Positions 48,327 through 62,000 of a DNA stretch of 64,000 nt are shown here, one piece after another; positions within the stretch are counted from its first letter, which is position 1, and the number at the start of each line of letters is the position of its first letter. Made by a program: the position numbers and the translations under genes. The stretch covers positions 1-64,000 of the forward strand of contig NZ_JAHLEM010000001.1 in the NCBI RefSeq assembly GCF_018883605.1, written 5' to 3'. The DNA comes from Streptomyces niphimycinicus (GTDB lineage Bacteria; Actinomycetota; Actinomycetes; Streptomycetales; Streptomycetaceae). The notes beneath the pieces are model-generated. The model ran no database searches. It was not told the DNA's origin and saw nothing but the letters and a program-made list of their open reading frames with translations.

Positions 48327-51300
48327 TCATGGCCGGTCGGGCAGTGCGAACTTGCTGTCGATGAGGTCGAGCACCTCCTGCGCCGACGCATCGGCGAGGT
48401 CCAGGCCGGACGCCGGGCGTTGCCCCAGGTTCGACAGGAGACGGCGCAGACGGCCGCCGACCTGCGCCGTGGTCTCGTCGTCCGGTGCCAGCGTGGGCAT
48501 CAGGGACTCCAGGCGGTCCAGCGCCTCCAGGACCGGCTGAACGGGGGTCGGGGGCTCGGTCAGCGAGTCGAGGTGCGCGGCGAGTTCGGCCGCGGTGGGC
48601 TGGTCGAAGACCAGCGTCGGCGAAAGCCGCAGCCCGGTCGCGGCGTTCAGCCGGTTGCGCAGGTCGATCGCCATCAGCGAGTCGAAGCCCAGGTCGCTGA
48701 AGGCCCGTTCGGCGCTCACCGACTCCGGCTCGGGATGCCCCAGCACCGCGGCCGCGTGAGAGCGCACCACGTCCAGCAGCGCGCGCCGGCGCTCCTCCTG
48801 CGACAGCCCGGTCAACCGGTGCAGCACGTTTTGCGGTTCGGACGTACGGTGCGCTGCCCGCCGGACGACCAGCTCGCGCATCAGCGGGGGCACGGTTCCG
48901 GCGGCGGCCAGGTCGAAACGTGCCGGCACCAGCAGTACGTCGTCCCTGCTGAGCGCGGCGTCAAACAGCGCGAGCCCCTCCTGCGGCGACAGGGCCGCGG
49001 CGCCCGCCCTGGCCAGTCTGGTCCGGTCGGTCTCGCTCATCGCGGCGGTCATCCCGGCGGCACCGCCCCACGGGCCCCAGGCCAGTGACTGGCCCGGCAG
49101 GCCCTGCGCCCGGCGTCGCGCCGCCAGGCCGTCGAGCACCGCGTTCGCCGCGGCGTAGGCGCCCTGGCCGGGGCTGCCCAGGATCCCGGCCGCCGAGGAG
49201 AACATCACGAAGAAGGACACGGGCTGGTCCTCGGTCAGCTCGTGCAGGGCCAGCGCGGCGGTCGACTTGGAGCGCATCACCCGCTCGACACGCTGCGGGG
49301 TCAGCGACTCGAGCACCGCGTCGTCGAGTACGCCCGCCGCGTGGATCACACCGCCGACGCGGATGCCGGCCAGCGCCCGGGCCAGGGCGTCACGGTCCGA
49401 GACGTCCACGGCGGCCACCCGCGCCCCCAGTTCGGCGGCCAGGTCCGCGGCTCCCTCGGCGGCCATTCCCCGGCGGCTGAGCAGCAGAAGGTTCCGGACA
49501 CCGCATGCGGTCGCCAGGTGGCGGGCCACAAGAGCGCCGAGTCCGCCCGTGCCGCCGGTGATCACCACCGTCGTGTCCGGGTCCGCCAGGGGTTCGGGCG
49601 GGGTGAGCGGTGCGGCGGCCGCGGCCCGGACCAGCCTCGGCGCCAGCATCCGGCCCGCGCGGACCGCGATCTGGGTCTCACCGGCGGCGGCCGCGGCCAG
49701 CAGCGCCGTGTCGTCGTGCGTGCCATCGGTGTCCACGAGCAGGAAACGGCCGGGGTGTTCGGACTGCGCCGAGCGCACCAGGCCCCACACTCCCGCGCCC
49801 GCCAGATCGGTGACGTCCTCGCCCGGGGTCACCGCCACCGCCGCGCCGGTCATGATCACCAGCCGCTCGTGCGCGGGCCGATCGCCGGCCAGCCACTCCT
49901 TCAGCAGCCCCAGCACCCGGCCGGCCTCGGCCGGCTCCGGGCCCCCGCCGCAACGGCGTACGACGAGAGCGTCGCCGGAGGTGGCGCCGGAGGTCGTCGC
50001 CGGGCGCCAGTCGAGCGTGAACATCGCCTGGTCCGCCAGTGGTACGGCGGCCAGCGCGCCGGGCGCCACGGGCCGTACGGCCAGCGATTCGACGCGGACG
50101 ACCGGGCTGCCCGTCTCATCGCTCGCCTCCAGGGTCAGCGCGTCCTGGCCCGCCCGGGCCAGCCGCACGCGCAGCACCGAGGAGCCGGTGGCGTGCACCG
50201 AGACCCCGCTCCACGCGAACGGCAGCCCGCCCCGGTCGCCGGCCGCCCGCAGGAACACCGACGCGTGCAGGGCCACGTCCAGGAGCGCGGGGTGCAGGCT
50301 GTGTGAAGCGCCGTCGTCGACGCTCACCTCGGCGTACACGGCGTCGTCCGTCCGCCATGCCGAGCGCAGCCCCTGGAAGGCCGGGCCGTAGTCGTAGCCC
50401 TGCTCGTACAGGCTCTCGTAGGTGCCGGCGAGGGGGATCTCGGTGGCGCCCGGCGGCGGCCAGTGGGCCGGGCCCGGGTTCGGTGTGGTTTCCCGGGCCG
50501 ACAGGGCGCCTGTCGCGTGGCAGGTCCAGTCGGGGCGGGTCGGTGTGCGGGCGTACACCAACACCTGGCGGGCGCCCTGCGTATCGGCCGGGTCCAGGAC
50601 GACCTGGAGGTCGACCTCGCCTTCCTCGGGCACGGGCAAGGGTGCCCGGACGGTCAGCTCCGCCAGCACCGGGCAGCCGGCCAGCGCCCCGGCGGTGACC
50701 GCGAGGTCCACGAAGCCTGCGCCGGGGAACAGGACCACGCCGCCGAAGGCGTGATCGGCCAGCCACGGCTGGGCGTGCCGGTCCAGCCGGCCGGTCACCA
50801 CCAGTCGGCCGGAGTCCGGCGACTCGACCATGTGGTGCAGGATGCCGTGGTCGAGAGCGTCGGCGGTGCGGTGCGTATGCCGGTCGCGTACGGCCGCGGC
50901 GGGCCAGTACCGCTTGGGCTGGAAGGCGTACGTGGGCAGTGGTACGCGGTGTCCGGCACCGGCCAGCCAGGCCGGCCAGTCCACCGTCGCCCCCCGCACG
51001 TACAGGCTGCTCAGCGCGGTGAGCAACGCCGTCGGCTCGGCGAGGCGCCCCCGCAGTACGGGCACCCATGGCACGGCCGACCGCGCCATGGGCGCGAGGA
51101 CGGCGTCGGGCCCGATCTCCACACAGCGTGCGACTCCCTGGGTGGTGAGGCTGTCCACGCAGTCGCCGAATCTGACCGTTTCACGGATGTTCGCGGTCCA
51201 GTAGTCGGGTGAGCACAGCTCGGCCGCCGTCACGGGTGTGCCGGTGACGGCGGACACGAACGGGATGGCCGGCGGGGCGAAGGCCACGGTCTGCGCCACG

Positions 51301-53633
51301 GCCCGGAACTGGGTGAGCATTCCGGCGACCAGGGGCGAGTGGAAGGCGTGGCTCACCGCCAGGCGCCTCGTGCGGATGCCGTCGGCGGCCAGTCGGGCGG
51401 CGGCCGCGAGGACGGGTTCCTCGGGGCCGGAGAGGACCACGGCGTCCGGTCCGTTCACCGCGGCGAGGGCGACCTGCTCGTTAAGGAAGGGCAGCACCGC
51501 CGATTCCCCGGCCCTTACCGACACCATCGCCCCGCCGGCGGGCAGCGTCTGCATCAGCCGGGCCCTGGCGGCGACCAGCCGGGCGGCGTCGGGCAGGGAC
51601 AGCACCCCGGCCGTGTGCGCGGCGGCGACTTCGCCGACGGAGTGGCCGAGGACCACGTCCGGCCGTACTCCCAGGGACCGCAGCAGCGCGGTCAGCGCCG
51701 TCTCCACGGCGAACAGTCCGGTCTGGGCGAACTCGGTCTGCTCCAGCAGATGCGCGGTGTCGCCCCAGATCACCTCGCGCAGCGGACGGGACAGATACCG
51801 GTCCAGTTCGGCGCTCACCTCGTCGAACGCCGCGGCGAACACCGGGAAGGTCTCGTACAGTTCCCGGCCCATGCCCAGGCGCTGCGAGCCCTGGCCGGTG
51901 AAAGCGAACGCCGTGGGCCCATCGGACGCGGCCGCCGCGACGCTCGTACCCGGGGTGGTGTCGCCCGCGGCGAGCGCGGCGAGGCCGGACAGCAGTTCCG
52001 CGCGGTCCTCGCCGGTCACCACCGCGCGGTGGTTGAACACCGAGCGGGTGGTGGTGAGGGAGAGGGCCACGTCGACGGGGCGCGGGCCGAGGCCGTCGCC
52101 GTCCTGGAGGTGCGACAGGAGGCGGCCGGCCTGTGCGCGCAGGGCCTGTGGGGTGTGCCCGGACAGCGGCCAGGGGACGACCGCGGGATGGGCGGTTGAC
52201 GATGCGTCCGGTCCGGCCCCGGACCCGGCGTCCGGTCCGGACTCGGACCCGGGCACGGCCTCCGGCTCTTCGACGATCACATGGGCATTGGTGCCACTCA
52301 CGCCGAACCCGGAGACCCCTGCCCGCCGCGGCCGCCCGCCCCGGGGCCAGTCCCTGGCCTCGGTCAGCAGTTCCACGGCTCCTGCCGACCAGTCGACCAG
52401 ATGGCTCGGCCGGTCGACGTGCAGGGTGGTGGGCAGCACTCCGTGCCGCATCGCCAGCACCATCTTGATCACCCCGGCCACACCCGCGGCGGCCTGCGCG
52501 TGACCGATGTTGGACTTGACCGAGCCCAGGAACAGCGGCCGGTCACGGCGCCGGCCATAGGTCGCCAGCAGCGCCTGTGCCTCGATGGGATCACCGAGCC
52601 GCGTGCCCGTGCCATGGGCCTCCACGGCGTCCACCTCGGACGGTTCCAGCCCGGCGTCGGCCAGGGCCTGCTGGATGACCCGCTGCTGGGAAGGGCCGTT
52701 GGGCGCGGAGAAGCCGCTGCTCGCACCGTCCTGATTGACCGCGCTGCCGCGTACCACCGCGAGCACGGGGTGCCGGTTGCGGCGCGCGTCCGAGAGCCGT
52801 TCGACCAGGAGGAGACCGACGCCTTCGGACCACCCCGTGCCGTCCGCCGCGTCGGCGAACGACTTGCACCGGCCGTCCGCCGCCAAGCCACGCTGTCGGC
52901 TGAACTCGATGAACGGCCGGGGGTCGGCCATGACCGTCACGCCGCCGGCCAGGGCGAGCGTGCACTCCTCGCGCCGCAGGGCCTGGCAGGCCAGGTGCAG
53001 GGCCACCAGCGACGACGAGCAGGCGGTGTCGATGGTGACGGCGGGCCCCTCCAGGCCCAGTTCGTAGGCGATCCGGCCGGACGCCACGCTGCCGGCGTTC
53101 GCGCTTCCCACGTGGCCCTCGAAATCCTGGGCCGACTGTTCGAGGAGGGCGCCGTAGTCGTGGTACATCACACCCGCGAACACGCCGGTCCGGCTGCCGC
53201 GTACCGCGGCGGGATCGATACCGGCATCTTCGAATGCCTCCCACGCGGTCTCCAGCAGCAACCGCTGCTGCGGATCCATCGCCAGCGCCTCGCGCGGCGA
53301 GATCCCGAAGAACTCGGCGTCGAACAGGTCGGCGTCGTGCAGGAACCCGCCTTCCCGCGCGTACGACGCGCCGCGGTGGTCCGGGTCCGGGTGGTACAGG
53401 CGGGTGAGGTCCCACCCGCGATTGACGGGGAAGCCGGAGACGGCGTCCTCGCCGCCTGCGAGGAGTCTCCACATCTGCTCCGGGGTGCGCACACCGCCCG
53501 GATAGCGGCATGCCATCCCGACGATCGCGACCGGCTCCCGCTCGACGGACTCCGCCGCGCGCAGCCGCTCCCGGCTCTCGTGCAGCTCGGCCGTCACCCA
53601 TTTCAGGTGATCGAGGAGGGTGTCTTCGTTCAT
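48327..53633 (-). CDS. Type I modular PKS, one module KS-AT-DH-KR-ACP
   Basis: This 1768-aa module is the last PKS gene in the transcription direction. N-terminal docking coil (1-30: [20 protein letters not shown]); KS (about 32-460) with C205 in DTACSSSL and [14 protein letters not shown] (about 560-850) with S665 in GHSVGE and HAFH at 762-765, predicting malonyl-CoA; DH with H961 in [10 protein letters not shown] and D1119 in [13 protein letters not shown] (about 1290-1580) with TGGTGGLG, Y1493 and LDD (about 1434-1436), a B-type ketoreductase; ACP with S1652 in [11 protein letters not shown]-terminal docking helices. Every active-site residue expected is present, so the unit added carries a double bond. 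No thioesterase: the chain is passed on. ATG 53633 is preferred; ATG 53642 overlaps the previous stop (TAATG) and may serve instead. Confidence 0.95.
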   Translation of the reverse strand: MNEDTLLDHLKWVTAELHESRERLRAAESVEREPVAIVGMACRYPGGVRTPEQMWRLLAGGEDAVSGFPVNRGWDLTRLYHPDPDHRGASYAREGGFLHDADLFDAEFFGISPREALAMDPQQRLLLETAWEAFEDAGIDPAAVRGSRTGVFAGVMYHDYGALLEQSAQDFEGHVGSANAGSVASGRIAYELGLEGPAVTIDTACSSSLVALHLACQALRREECTLALAGGVTVMADPRPFIEFSRQRGLAADGRCKSFADAADGTGWSEGVGLLLVERLSDARRNRHPVLAVVRGSAVNQDGASSGFSAPNGPSQQRVIQQALADAGLEPSEVDAVEAHGTGTRLGDPIEAQALLATYGRRRDRPLFLGSVKSNIGHAQAAAGVAGVIKMVLAMRHGVLPTTLHVDRPSHLVDWSAGAVELLTEARDWPRGGRPRRAGVSGFGVSGTNAHVIVEEPEAVPGSESGPDAGSGAGPDASSTAHPAVVPWPLSGHTPQALRAQAGRLLSHLQDGDGLGPRPVDVALSLTTTRSVFNHRAVVTGEDRAELLSGLAALAAGDTTPGTSVAAAASDGPTAFAFTGQGSQRLGMGRELYETFPVFAAAFDEVSAELDRYLSRPLREVIWGDTAHLLEQTEFAQTGLFAVETALTALLRSLGVRPDVVLGHSVGEVAAAHTAGVLSLPDAARLVAARARLMQTLPAGGAMVSVRAGESAVLPFLNEQVALAAVNGPDAVVLSGPEEPVLAAAARLAADGIRTRRLAVSHAFHSPLVAGMLTQFRAVAQTVAFAPPAIPFVSAVTGTPVTAAELCSPDYWTANIRETVRFGDCVDSLTTQGVARCVEIGPDAVLAPMARSAVPWVPVLRGRLAEPTALLTALSSLYVRGATVDWPAWLAGAGHRVPLPTYAFQPKRYWPAAAVRDRHTHRTADALDHGILHHMVESPDSGRLVVTGRLDRHAQPWLADHAFGGVVLFPGAGFVDLAVTAGALAGCPVLAELTVRAPLPVPEEGEVDLQVVLDPADTQGARQVLVYARTPTRPDWTCHATGALSARETTPNPGPAHWPPPGATEIPLAGTYESLYEQGYDYGPAFQGLRSAWRTDDAVYAEVSVDDGASHSLHPALLDVALHASVFLRAAGDRGGLPFAWSGVSVHATGSSVLRVRLARAGQDALTLEASDETGSPVVRVESLAVRPVAPGALAAVPLADQAMFTLDWRPATTSGATSGDALVVRRCGGGPEPAEAGRVLGLLKEWLAGDRPAHERLVIMTGAAVAVTPGEDVTDLAGAGVWGLVRSAQSEHPGRFLLVDTDGTHDDTALLAAAAAGETQIAVRAGRMLAPRLVRAAAAAPLTPPEPLADPDTTVVITGGTGGLGALVARHLATACGVRNLLLLSRRGMAAEGAADLAAELGARVAAVDVSDRDALARALAGIRVGGVIHAAGVLDDAVLESLTPQRVERVMRSKSTAALALHELTEDQPVSFFVMFSSAAGILGSPGQGAYAAANAVLDGLAARRRAQGLPGQSLAWGPWGGAAGMTAAMSETDRTRLARAGAAALSPQEGLALFDAALSRDDVLLVPARFDLAAAGTVPPLMRELVVRRAAHRTSEPQNVLHRLTGLSQEERRRALLDVVRSHAAAVLGHPEPESVSAERAFSDLGFDSLMAIDLRNRLNAATGLRLSPTLVFDQPTAAELAAHLDSLTEPPTPVQPVLEALDRLESLMPTLAPDDETTAQVGGRLRRLLSNLGQRPASGLDLADASAQEVLDLIDSKFALPDRP

Positions 53634-53641
53634 CGCGCCCA

Positions 53642-56600
53642 TTACCTGCCGAACTCTTTCTGGATGAAGGCGAGGACTTCGTCCGCCGACGCCGACTGCA
53701 ACTTCGCCGTGACCGTGCTCCGGTCCGGCTCCCTCTCCGGCTCCTTCTCCGGCTCCCTGCCGGGCTCCTGCGTCGTGTGCGCCCGGTGCGCGAGGCCGTC
53801 CCATGTCGCCATCAGTTCACGCAGTCGGCCGCTGATCCGCGCGTATCCGTCCTCGCCCGGTGAGCATGCGGACAGCAGCCCCTCCAGCCGGTCCACTTCG
53901 CTCAGGACCGCGAGCGCCGCGGCCGGCTCGCCCGGATCGTCGCCGCCGCGGCCGCGCCGTAGTTCCGCCGCGACATGGCGGCCCAGCGCTGTGGGGGTCG
54001 GGTAATCGAAGACCAGGGTGGCGGGCAGCCGCAGGCCCGTGGCGGTGTTCAGCCGGTTCCGCAGCTCGACCGCCGTCAGGGAGTCGAAACCCATGTCCAC
54101 CAGGCCCTGTTCGGTGTCCACTCGCTCGGGGCCCGGGAATCCGAGGACCGCGGCCACCTGCGTGCGGACCGCTGTGATCACCCTCCGGTCCTGTTCGTCC
54201 GCGGGGAGCGGGGCGAGCTGCTCCAGCAACCCGACCGTCGCCGCCTCGCGCCGGGGCCGCCGCGAGGCCAACCCGCTCAGCACAGCGGGCACGTGATCCC
54301 CCAGCGCCGAGGTGTCCAGCCGCATGGCCACGACCACCGCCTCGTCCGCCGTCACCGCCGCGTCGAAGGACGACAGGGCGTCCTCCGTGGGCAGTGCGGC
54401 GATACCCGACCGCGTCAGCCGCGCACGGTCCGCCGCCCTCATACCCCGCGTCATCCCGCTGAGTTCCTCCCACGGGCCCCAGGCCACAGAGGTCGCCGGC
54501 AGTCCCGAGGCGCGCCGGTGCTGTGCCAGGGCGTCCACGTAGGCGTTGGCCGCCGCGTAGTTGGCCTGGCCGGCCGAGCCCAGCGTTCCCGCCGCCGACG
54601 AGAACAGCACGAAGGCGTCCAGGTCCCCGGTCAGCTCGTGCAGATGCCGCGCCCCGTCCGCCTTGGCCCGCAGCACCGTGTCCACCTGCCCCGGCGACAG
54701 CGACGACACCACGCCGTCGTCGACGACACCGGCGGCGTGTACCACGCCGGTCAGCGGACGGTCGGCCGGGATCGACGCGAGAACCCCTGCCAGTGATGCA
54801 CGATCGCCCACGTCACACGCGACGACCGAGACCTCGGCGCCGAGGCCGGAGAGGTCGGACAGGTCGAGGGCGCCCGCCGGCCCGCCCCGGCTCAGCAGCA
54901 GCAGATGACGTACCCCGTGTGCCGTGGCCAGGTGGCGCGCCACCGCCTTGCCCAGCACACCGGTCCCACCGGTGATGAGTACCGTGCCGCCGGGGCGGAA
55001 GGGTGAAGGGCCCGGTTCGGACTGTCTCATCCGCTCCAGCCTCGGCACCGACGCCCGGCCGGCGCGGACGGCCACCTGGGGCTCGGCGCGGGACAGGATC
55101 GCGGGCAGCGCGCGCAGTGACGCGTCCTGGCCGTCCAGGTCCACCAGGACGATACGGCCCGGGTGCTCCAACTGTGCCGAGCGCAGCATGCCCCACACCG
55201 CCGCGCCGGCCGGGTCCATGGCGTCCGGTCCCATGGCCTCCCGGGTCACCACCACCAGGCGCGACGCCGCCGGCCGGTCGTCGGCCAGCCATGCCTGTGT
55301 CAGCCGCAGCACCCGGTCGAGCCGGGCGCGAACGTCCGAGCCGCCGGTCGCGCAGGACACCACCAGGTCGGACACCGAGCCGTCGGCCGAGGCGAGCTCG
55401 GCGACCTGTGGGGCGCCGAGCGCGTCCGCGAGACCCAGTTCGTCCGGGCCGAGCACCACGCGTGTTCCCGCGAACGCCGCGCCGGTCGCCGGTGTGTTCT
55501 CCCAGCTCACCCGGAACAGCGTCGCCTTGGCGCGGGCCGCCTGAAGCAGGCCCGCCGACGCGGGCCGCAGGGCCAGGGTGCCGATCGAGAGCACTGCCGC
55601 CCCGGACTCGTCCGCCGCGGACACGGTGAACTCCTGCGGGCCGACGGGCGAGAGGCGAACCCGCAAGGACGTCGCCCGTACGGCGTGCAGGCGCACTCCC
55701 CGCCAGGAGAAGGGCAGCCGTGTGCCGTCGTCGGCGAGGGTCAGCCCGGCCGCGTGCAGGGCGGCGTCCAGCAGCGCGGGATGCATCCCGTACCGGCCGG
55801 CGTCCGCGGTCACGTCGTCGGGCAGGGCCACTTCGGCGAGGACGTCGTCGCCGTGCCGCCACACCGCCCGCACGCCCTGGAACGTCCTGCCGTAGGCGAG
55901 ACCGGCCGTGCGCAGGCGGTCGTAGAGTTCGGACACGTCGGCCGGTTCGGCGTCCTTCGGCGGCCACTCGGCCAGGGCGGGTTCTGGTTCCGGCCGGTCC
56001 TCGGCGAAGGCGCCACTGGCGTGCCGTGTCCATTCGCTCGCTCCGGCGGGGCGTGAGTGAATGACGAACGCACCGTCGTCGGCGGTCACTTGCAGCTCCA
56101 CACCCCCCTTCTCCGGCAGCACGAGCGGCACTTCGAGCGTGAGGTCCGCCACTCCGTCGCCGCCCGTGCGGTCGGCCGCGTGCAGCGCGAACTCCACCAT
56201 GGCGGCTCCCGGCAGTACGACGCTGCCGAGCACCTGGTGGTCGGCGAGCCACGGATGGGTGGCGGTGGAGAGCCGTCCGGTGAACACCGCGCCGCCGCTC
56301 CCGGCGAGTTCGACCGACGTCTCCAGCAGCGGATGCTCTGCGGAGGAGCGGCCGAGGCCGGCGGGCAGCCAGTACCGTTCGCGCTGGAAGGCGTAGGTGG
56401 GAAGGTCGACGCGCCGGGCGCCGGACCCGGCGAAGAAGCCCGGCCAGTCCACGTCGACGCCGCGGACGTGCAGTCGCGCCAGTGCCGTCAGCGCGGCCTC
56501 CGGTTCCGGACGGTCCTTCCGCAGGAGCGGGATCGTCGCGGCGTCGTCGGCCGTCGCCGTCAGCACGGCGTCGGGCCCGAGTTCGAGGAACGTCGTCACG

Positions 56601-59059
56601 CCCCGCGCCTCCAAGGTGCGCAGCCCGTCGGCGAAGCGCACCGTCTCCCGCACGTGCCGTACCCAGTGGTCGGCCGTGAACTCCGTTACCAGCTCGCCGG
56701 TTACGTTGGAGACGACCGGGATCCGCGGGGGGCCGTACGACAACGCCCGGGCCACCCGGCGGAATTCGTCGAGCATGGGTTCCATCAGGGGCGAGTGGAA
56801 CGCATGGCTCACCGGTAGCCGCCGCGTCCGCTTGAACCGCGAGGCGATGGCGAGTACGGCTTCCTCGTCGCCCGAAATCACCACCGACGAGCGGCCGTTC
56901 ACCGCCGCGATCGACACGCGCTCGGTCAGCAGCGGCGTAACGTCGGCCTCCGGGGCGACGATCGCGACCATCGCCCCGCCGGCCGGCAGTGCCTGCATCA
57001 GCCGCCCGCGTGCCGCGACCAGCGCGGCGGCGTCGTCCAACGACATCGCTCCGGACACATGGGCCGCGACCAGTTCGCCGATCGAGTGCCCGGCCAGGGC
57101 GTGGGGGCGCAGACCCCACGACCGCGCCAGCCGGAACAGCGCGACCTCCACCGCGAACAGCGACGCCTGGGCGCAGACGGTCTGATCCAGCGAAGCGGCG
57201 TCCGACATCGCCTCCCGCAGCGGCCGCTCCAGATACCGGTCGAACCGGGCGCACACCTCGGCGAACGCGGACTCGAACACCGGGAACCCCGCCGCCAGCT
57301 CCCGGCCCATACCGACCCGCTGGGAGCCCTGGCCGGAGAAGAGGAACGCCAGCTTTCCGCTCCTGGCCACGCCCCGGACCACACCGGCCGCCGTGTCGTC
57401 ACCGGACCCCAGAGCCGTCAGCCCGCGCAGGAAGCCGTCCCGGTCCCCGGCGACCACGGCGGCGCGATGCTCGAACGACGAGCGGGTCGTGACCAGCGAC
57501 GCCCCGACATCGTTCAGGCCGAGGTGCGGCCGGGCCGCGACCGATTCGCGCAGCCGCGATGCCTGCGCGCTCAGCGCCGCTTCGCTCTTCGCGGAGAGCA
57601 CCCAGGGCAGCACCGGTGCCGGGGCGCCGACCGGAGCGGATTCCGCTGCCTCGACGGCCTCCGCGGCCTCCGCGGCCCCCGCGGCCTCCAGAATGACATG
57701 CCCGTTCGTCCCGCTGATCCCGAATGACGACACGCCCGCCCGCCGCGGTCGGCCCGTGTCCGGCCACGGCTGCGCCTCGCTGAGCACCCGCACCTTTCCG
57801 GCCGACCAGTCGACGTTCCTCGACACCTCGTCCACGTGCAGCGTCCTGGGCGCCAGGCCCTCGCGCAGCGCCATGACCATCTTGATCACACCGGCGATCC
57901 CCGCCGCGGCCTGAGTGTGGCCGATGTTGGACTTGATCGAGCCGAGCAGCAGCGGCCGGTCCCGGTTCTGTCCGTAGGTGGCGAGCAGCGCCTGTGCCTC
58001 GATCGGATCCCCGAGTGCCGTACCGGTGCCGTGTGCCTCCACCACGTCGACCTGCGCGGCCGACAGTCCGGCGCCCGCGAGGGCCTGTCCGATCACCCGC
58101 TGCTGCGAAGGGCCGTTCGGCGCCGTCAGTCCGCTGCTCGCACCGTCCTGGTTGACCGCGCTGCCGCGCACCACGGCAAGCACCGGATGTCCCTCGCGGC
58201 GCGCCACGGACAGCCGCTCGACCAGCAGCACACCCACCCCCTCGGCGAACCCGGCCCCGTCCCCGGCGGCCGAGAACGCCTTGCACCGGCCGTCGGGGGC
58301 AAGACCGCCCAGTCGGCCGAACTCGGCGAACACGACCGGTGAGGCCATCACGGTCACCCCGGCGACCACCGCGAGCGAGCACTCGTCCCGGCGCAGCGCG
58401 TGGCTCGCCAGGTGCAGTGCGGTCAGCGAGGACGAGCAGGCCGTGTCGACGGTCACCGCCTGCCCCTCGAAGCCGAAGGCGAAGGCCACCCGGCCGGACA
58501 GCACGGCCGAGGACGCCCCGGTGAGCAGATATCCGTCGGCGCCTGCCGGGGCCCGGCCGTTCGTCGGGAGGTAGTCCTGGCTGCCGCTGCCGACGAAGAC
58601 GCCGACCGGGGCGCCGCGCAGCGACTCGGGGTCGATTCCGGCCCGTTCGAGGACCTCCCATGTGGTCTCCAGCAGGAGCCGCTGCTGCGGATCCATGGCC
58701 AGCGCCTCTCGGGGGCTGATGCCGAAGAACTCCGCGTCGAACCGGTCGGCGCCCCGCAGGAATCCACCGACGGACGGCCGCACACCCGGGTCGGCCGCTT
58801 CGTCGGGATCCCAGCCCCGGTCCGCCGGGAACGGCGTGATCGCGTCCTCGCCCCGCTCGACCAGACGCCAGAGGTCCTCGGGCGAGACCACGCCGCCGGG
58901 GTAGCGGCAGGCCATGGCGACGATCGCGATCGGTTCCCGGTCCCGGTCCTCCAGTTCGCGCACCCGCTGACGTGCCTGTCGGGCGTCGGCGATCGACCGC
59001 TTGAGGTACTGGCGGAGCTTCTCATCGTTCGACATGTGGAGTTTCTCGTCGTTCGCCAT
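53642..59059 (-). CDS. Type I modular PKS, one module KS-AT-DH-KR-ACP
   Basis: The 1805-aa protein is a complete extension module. Docking coil (1-41); KS (about 42-465) with C208 in [10 protein letters not shown] with S659 in GHSIGE and HAFH at 752-755 (malonyl-CoA type); DH with H941 in [10 protein letters not shown] and D1098 in [13 protein letters not shown] with TGGTGVLG (about 1361), VDD (about 1445; the second Asp of the B-type motif is kept) and Y1501; ACP with S1660 in [12 protein letters not shown]-terminal docking region holds an [15 protein letters not shown] run before the last helix. It adds a malonyl unit left as a double bond. ATG 59059 starts 6 bp after the preceding PKS; the first eight codons are duplicated so a second ATG lies at 59035. 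Confidence 0.95.
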   Translation of the reverse strand: MANDEKLHMSNDEKLRQYLKRSIADARQARQRVRELEDRDREPIAIVAMACRYPGGVVSPEDLWRLVERGEDAITPFPADRGWDPDEAADPGVRPSVGGFLRGADRFDAEFFGISPREALAMDPQQRLLLETTWEVLERAGIDPESLRGAPVGVFVGSGSQDYLPTNGRAPAGADGYLLTGASSAVLSGRVAFAFGFEGQAVTVDTACSSSLTALHLASHALRRDECSLAVVAGVTVMASPVVFAEFGRLGGLAPDGRCKAFSAAGDGAGFAEGVGVLLVERLSVARREGHPVLAVVRGSAVNQDGASSGLTAPNGPSQQRVIGQALAGAGLSAAQVDVVEAHGTGTALGDPIEAQALLATYGQNRDRPLLLGSIKSNIGHTQAAAGIAGVIKMVMALREGLAPRTLHVDEVSRNVDWSAGKVRVLSEAQPWPDTGRPRRAGVSSFGISGTNGHVILEAAGAAEAAEAVEAAESAPVGAPAPVLPWVLSAKSEAALSAQASRLRESVAARPHLGLNDVGASLVTTRSSFEHRAAVVAGDRDGFLRGLTALGSGDDTAAGVVRGVARSGKLAFLFSGQGSQRVGMGRELAAGFPVFESAFAEVCARFDRYLERPLREAMSDAASLDQTVCAQASLFAVEVALFRLARSWGLRPHALAGHSIGELVAAHVSGAMSLDDAAALVAARGRLMQALPAGGAMVAIVAPEADVTPLLTERVSIAAVNGRSSVVISGDEEAVLAIASRFKRTRRLPVSHAFHSPLMEPMLDEFRRVARALSYGPPRIPVVSNVTGELVTEFTADHWVRHVRETVRFADGLRTLEARGVTTFLELGPDAVLTATADDAATIPLLRKDRPEPEAALTALARLHVRGVDVDWPGFFAGSGARRVDLPTYAFQRERYWLPAGLGRSSAEHPLLETSVELAGSGGAVFTGRLSTATHPWLADHQVLGSVVLPGAAMVEFALHAADRTGGDGVADLTLEVPLVLPEKGGVELQVTADDGAFVIHSRPAGASEWTRHASGAFAEDRPEPEPALAEWPPKDAEPADVSELYDRLRTAGLAYGRTFQGVRAVWRHGDDVLAEVALPDDVTADAGRYGMHPALLDAALHAAGLTLADDGTRLPFSWRGVRLHAVRATSLRVRLSPVGPQEFTVSAADESGAAVLSIGTLALRPASAGLLQAARAKATLFRVSWENTPATGAAFAGTRVVLGPDELGLADALGAPQVAELASADGSVSDLVVSCATGGSDVRARLDRVLRLTQAWLADDRPAASRLVVVTREAMGPDAMDPAGAAVWGMLRSAQLEHPGRIVLVDLDGQDASLRALPAILSRAEPQVAVRAGRASVPRLERMRQSEPGPSPFRPGGTVLITGGTGVLGKAVARHLATAHGVRHLLLLSRGGPAGALDLSDLSGLGAEVSVVACDVGDRASLAGVLASIPADRPLTGVVHAAGVVDDGVVSSLSPGQVDTVLRAKADGARHLHELTGDLDAFVLFSSAAGTLGSAGQANYAAANAYVDALAQHRRASGLPATSVAWGPWEELSGMTRGMRAADRARLTRSGIAALPTEDALSSFDAAVTADEAVVVAMRLDTSALGDHVPAVLSGLASRRPRREAATVGLLEQLAPLPADEQDRRVITAVRTQVAAVLGFPGPERVDTEQGLVDMGFDSLTAVELRNRLNTATGLRLPATLVFDYPTPTALGRHVAAELRRGRGGDDPGEPAAALAVLSEVDRLEGLLSACSPGEDGYARISGRLRELMATWDGLAHRAHTTQEPGREPEKEPEREPDRSTVTAKLQSASADEVLAFIQKEFGR

Positions 59060-59065
59060 GCGGCG

Positions 59066-62000
59066 TCACCCTCCGGCCTGGTCGTCGACCATGTGGAACA
59101 GTTCGTCGTCGGTCGCCGAGTCGAGGTCGATCCCGTCGGCGGGCGGGGCGCCGTTCTCGGCCGACAGGAGGGCTCTCAGCCGCGCCATCACCTGGGCGCG
59201 GGGCGCGGCGTCGGAAGGGAGCCCGGCCAGGGTGCTCTCCAGTCCATGGAGCGCGGCGAGCACGTCCCGCGCGTCGGCGTGGCCGTCCGGGACGAGTTGT
59301 GCGTGCAGGAACTCGCCGAGTGCGAACGCGCTCGGGTGGTCGAACACGAGGGTCGCGGGCAGCCGCAGGCCGGTCGCCGCCTTGAGCCGGTTGCGCAGTT
59401 CGACCCCGGTGAGCGAGTCGAAACCCAGCTCCTGGAAGCCGCGCCGGGCCGCGATCTCGTCCGGCCCCGCGAAGCCGAGCACCGCCGCCGCGTGGCCGCG
59501 CACCAGGTCCACCAGCATCTGGTGCCGTTCGCCGGGCGGCAGTCGGAGCAGGCGTCGGGTCAGCGAGTCCGGATCGCCCGCGCTCCGTACGGCTCGCCGG
59601 GACGGCGCTCCCAGGACGCCCTGGAGCATCGGGAGCCGGGTGCCGCGCAGTGCGGCTGTGTCGAGTCTGACCGGTGCCATCACCGGTTCGCCGGTTCCCA
59701 GCGCGGCGTCGAACAGGGCGAGACCTTCCTCGGTGGACAGTCCCAGAACTCCGCGCTGGGCCTTGCGTCGCAGTTCGGCGGCGCCCAGGTGGCCCGTCAG
59801 GCCGCTGCGCTCGCTCCACAGGCCCCAGGCGAGCGACACCGTCGGCAGCCCATGCGCGGTCCGGTGGTGGGCGAGCGCGTCCAGGAAGGTGTTGGCGGCC
59901 GCGTAGTTCCCCTGTCCCGGCGCGCCGAGCAGTCCGGCGGCGGAGGAGAACAGGGCGAAGAACGCCAGGTCCGCGCCCCGGGTCAGCTCGTGCAGATGGC
60001 GCGCGGCGTCGATCTTCGGGCGGGTCACCGTGTCGAGCCGACGCGGTGTCAGCGACTCGACCACACCGTCGTCGAGGGCTCCCGCGGTGTGCACGACCGC
60101 GGTGAGCGGGTGGTCGGCCGGCACGGTCGCCAGAACGTCCGCGAGGGCGGCGCGGTCGGTGACATCGCACGCGGTCACGGCCACGTCCGCGCCCAGCTCC
60201 GTCAGTTCGGTCGCCAGGTCGTCCGCTCCGGGAGCCCGCATGCCCTGCCGGCTGAGCAGCAGCAGTCGCCGTGCGCCGTGTCCGGTGACGAGGTGGCGGG
60301 CCAGCGCGCGGCCGAGCGTTCCGGTGCCGCCCGTGACGAGCACGGTGCCCTGGGGGTCGAGCGCGGCCGGGACCGTGAACACGATCTTGCCGATGTGCCG
60401 CGCCTGGCTCATGTGCCGGTACGCCTCGGGTGCCCTGCGGATGTCATAGGTGGTCAGCGGCAGATGTCGGAGGGCTTTTCGCTCGAACAGCTCCACGATC
60501 TCCTCGAGCATCCGCCCGATCCGTTCCGGGCCCGCGTCCAGCAGGTCGAACGCTCGGTAGGTCACGCCCGGATGCGCGGCGGCCACGTCGGCGGGGGTCC
60601 GGACGTCGGTCTTGCCCATGTCCAGGAACCGGCCGCCGCGCGGCAGCAGCCGCAGTGACGCGTCCATGAGATCCCGGACCAGAGAGTTGAGTACGACGTC
60701 CACGCCCGCGCCCTCGGTGACTTCGCGGAACCGCGCCTCGAAGTCGGTCGTACGGGAGGAGGCGATGTGCCGCTCGGGCAGCCCGGAGGAGCGCAGCACG
60801 TCCCACTTCGTGGGGCCGGCGGTGCCGAACACCTCGGCGCCGAGGTGCCTGGCCAGTTGGACCGCCGCCATGCCCACACCGCCGGCCGCCGCGTGCACCA
60901 GGACGGACTGCCCCGGCCGCAGACCCGCCAGGTCGACCAGGCCGTAGTACGCCGTCAGGAAGGCGGCGGGCACCGACGCGGCCTGTACGAACGACCAGTC
61001 GTCCGGCATCACCGCGAGCGTGCGCCGGTCGACCACCACGACCGGTCCGGCGCCCGCGGCCAGCAGTCCGAACACCCGGTCGCCGGGTCGCAGGTCGGTG
61101 ATGCCGGGAGCGGTCTCCAGCACGATCCCGGCGCCCTCGGTGCCCATGACCGCCTCGCCGGGATACATGCCCAGGGTGATCAGCACGTCGCGGAAGTTGA
61201 GCCCGGCGGCGCGCAGGGCGATCCGGACGTGCCCGGCGGGCAGCGGCTCGCGTGCCCGCGGGTGGTCGACCAGGGCAAGGCCGCCGATCGTGCCGGTCCG
61301 CGCCGTCTCCAGGCGCCAGGTGCGTGAGTCCGACGGCGGTGTCAGGCGGTCGGCCGAGGCGGCGGGGACCAGCCGCGGGGCGAGCGGGACGCCGCCGCGG
61401 ATGGCCACTTGCGGCTCACCGGAGCCCACCGCGTCGGCCAGCGCCCGGCCGCGGTCCGTCGCCGTGTCATCCAGGCTCTCCGAGTCTTCTGGGCCTTTTG
61501 CGTCTTTTGCGTCTTCTGGGTCTTCTACATCGATCAGGACGAACCGGTCCGGGTGTTCGGACTGCGCGGTTCGCAGCAGGCCCCACGTCGGCGCGGCGGC
61601 GAGGTCCGGCACGTCCTCTCCGGCGTACGTGGCGACGGCGCCGCGCGTCACCACCACGAGCCGCGACCCGCCCGACGCCTCGTCGCCGAGCCACCGCTGG
61701 GCGAGTTCGAGCGTCTCGCGCAGGGTTGTCCTCGTGTCGCCGTCGCGACCGTCGACCGGCACGACCACGACGTCGGGTACGGCCTCCCCCAGCGCGTCCG
61801 GTGCGGGGCACATGTCCACCTGGACTCCCGCCGCTTCGAGTCCGGCGCGCAGGCCGAGCGCGTCGGGCCCCAGGATCGCGCACCGGCCGGCGTACGGCGC
61901 CCCGGCCGCGACAGGTGTCCACCGCACCTGGTACAGCGAGTCGCCCGCCCCGCGCAGTTGTCCGGCGGTGACCGCCCGCGTCACGAGCGACCGCGCCAAC

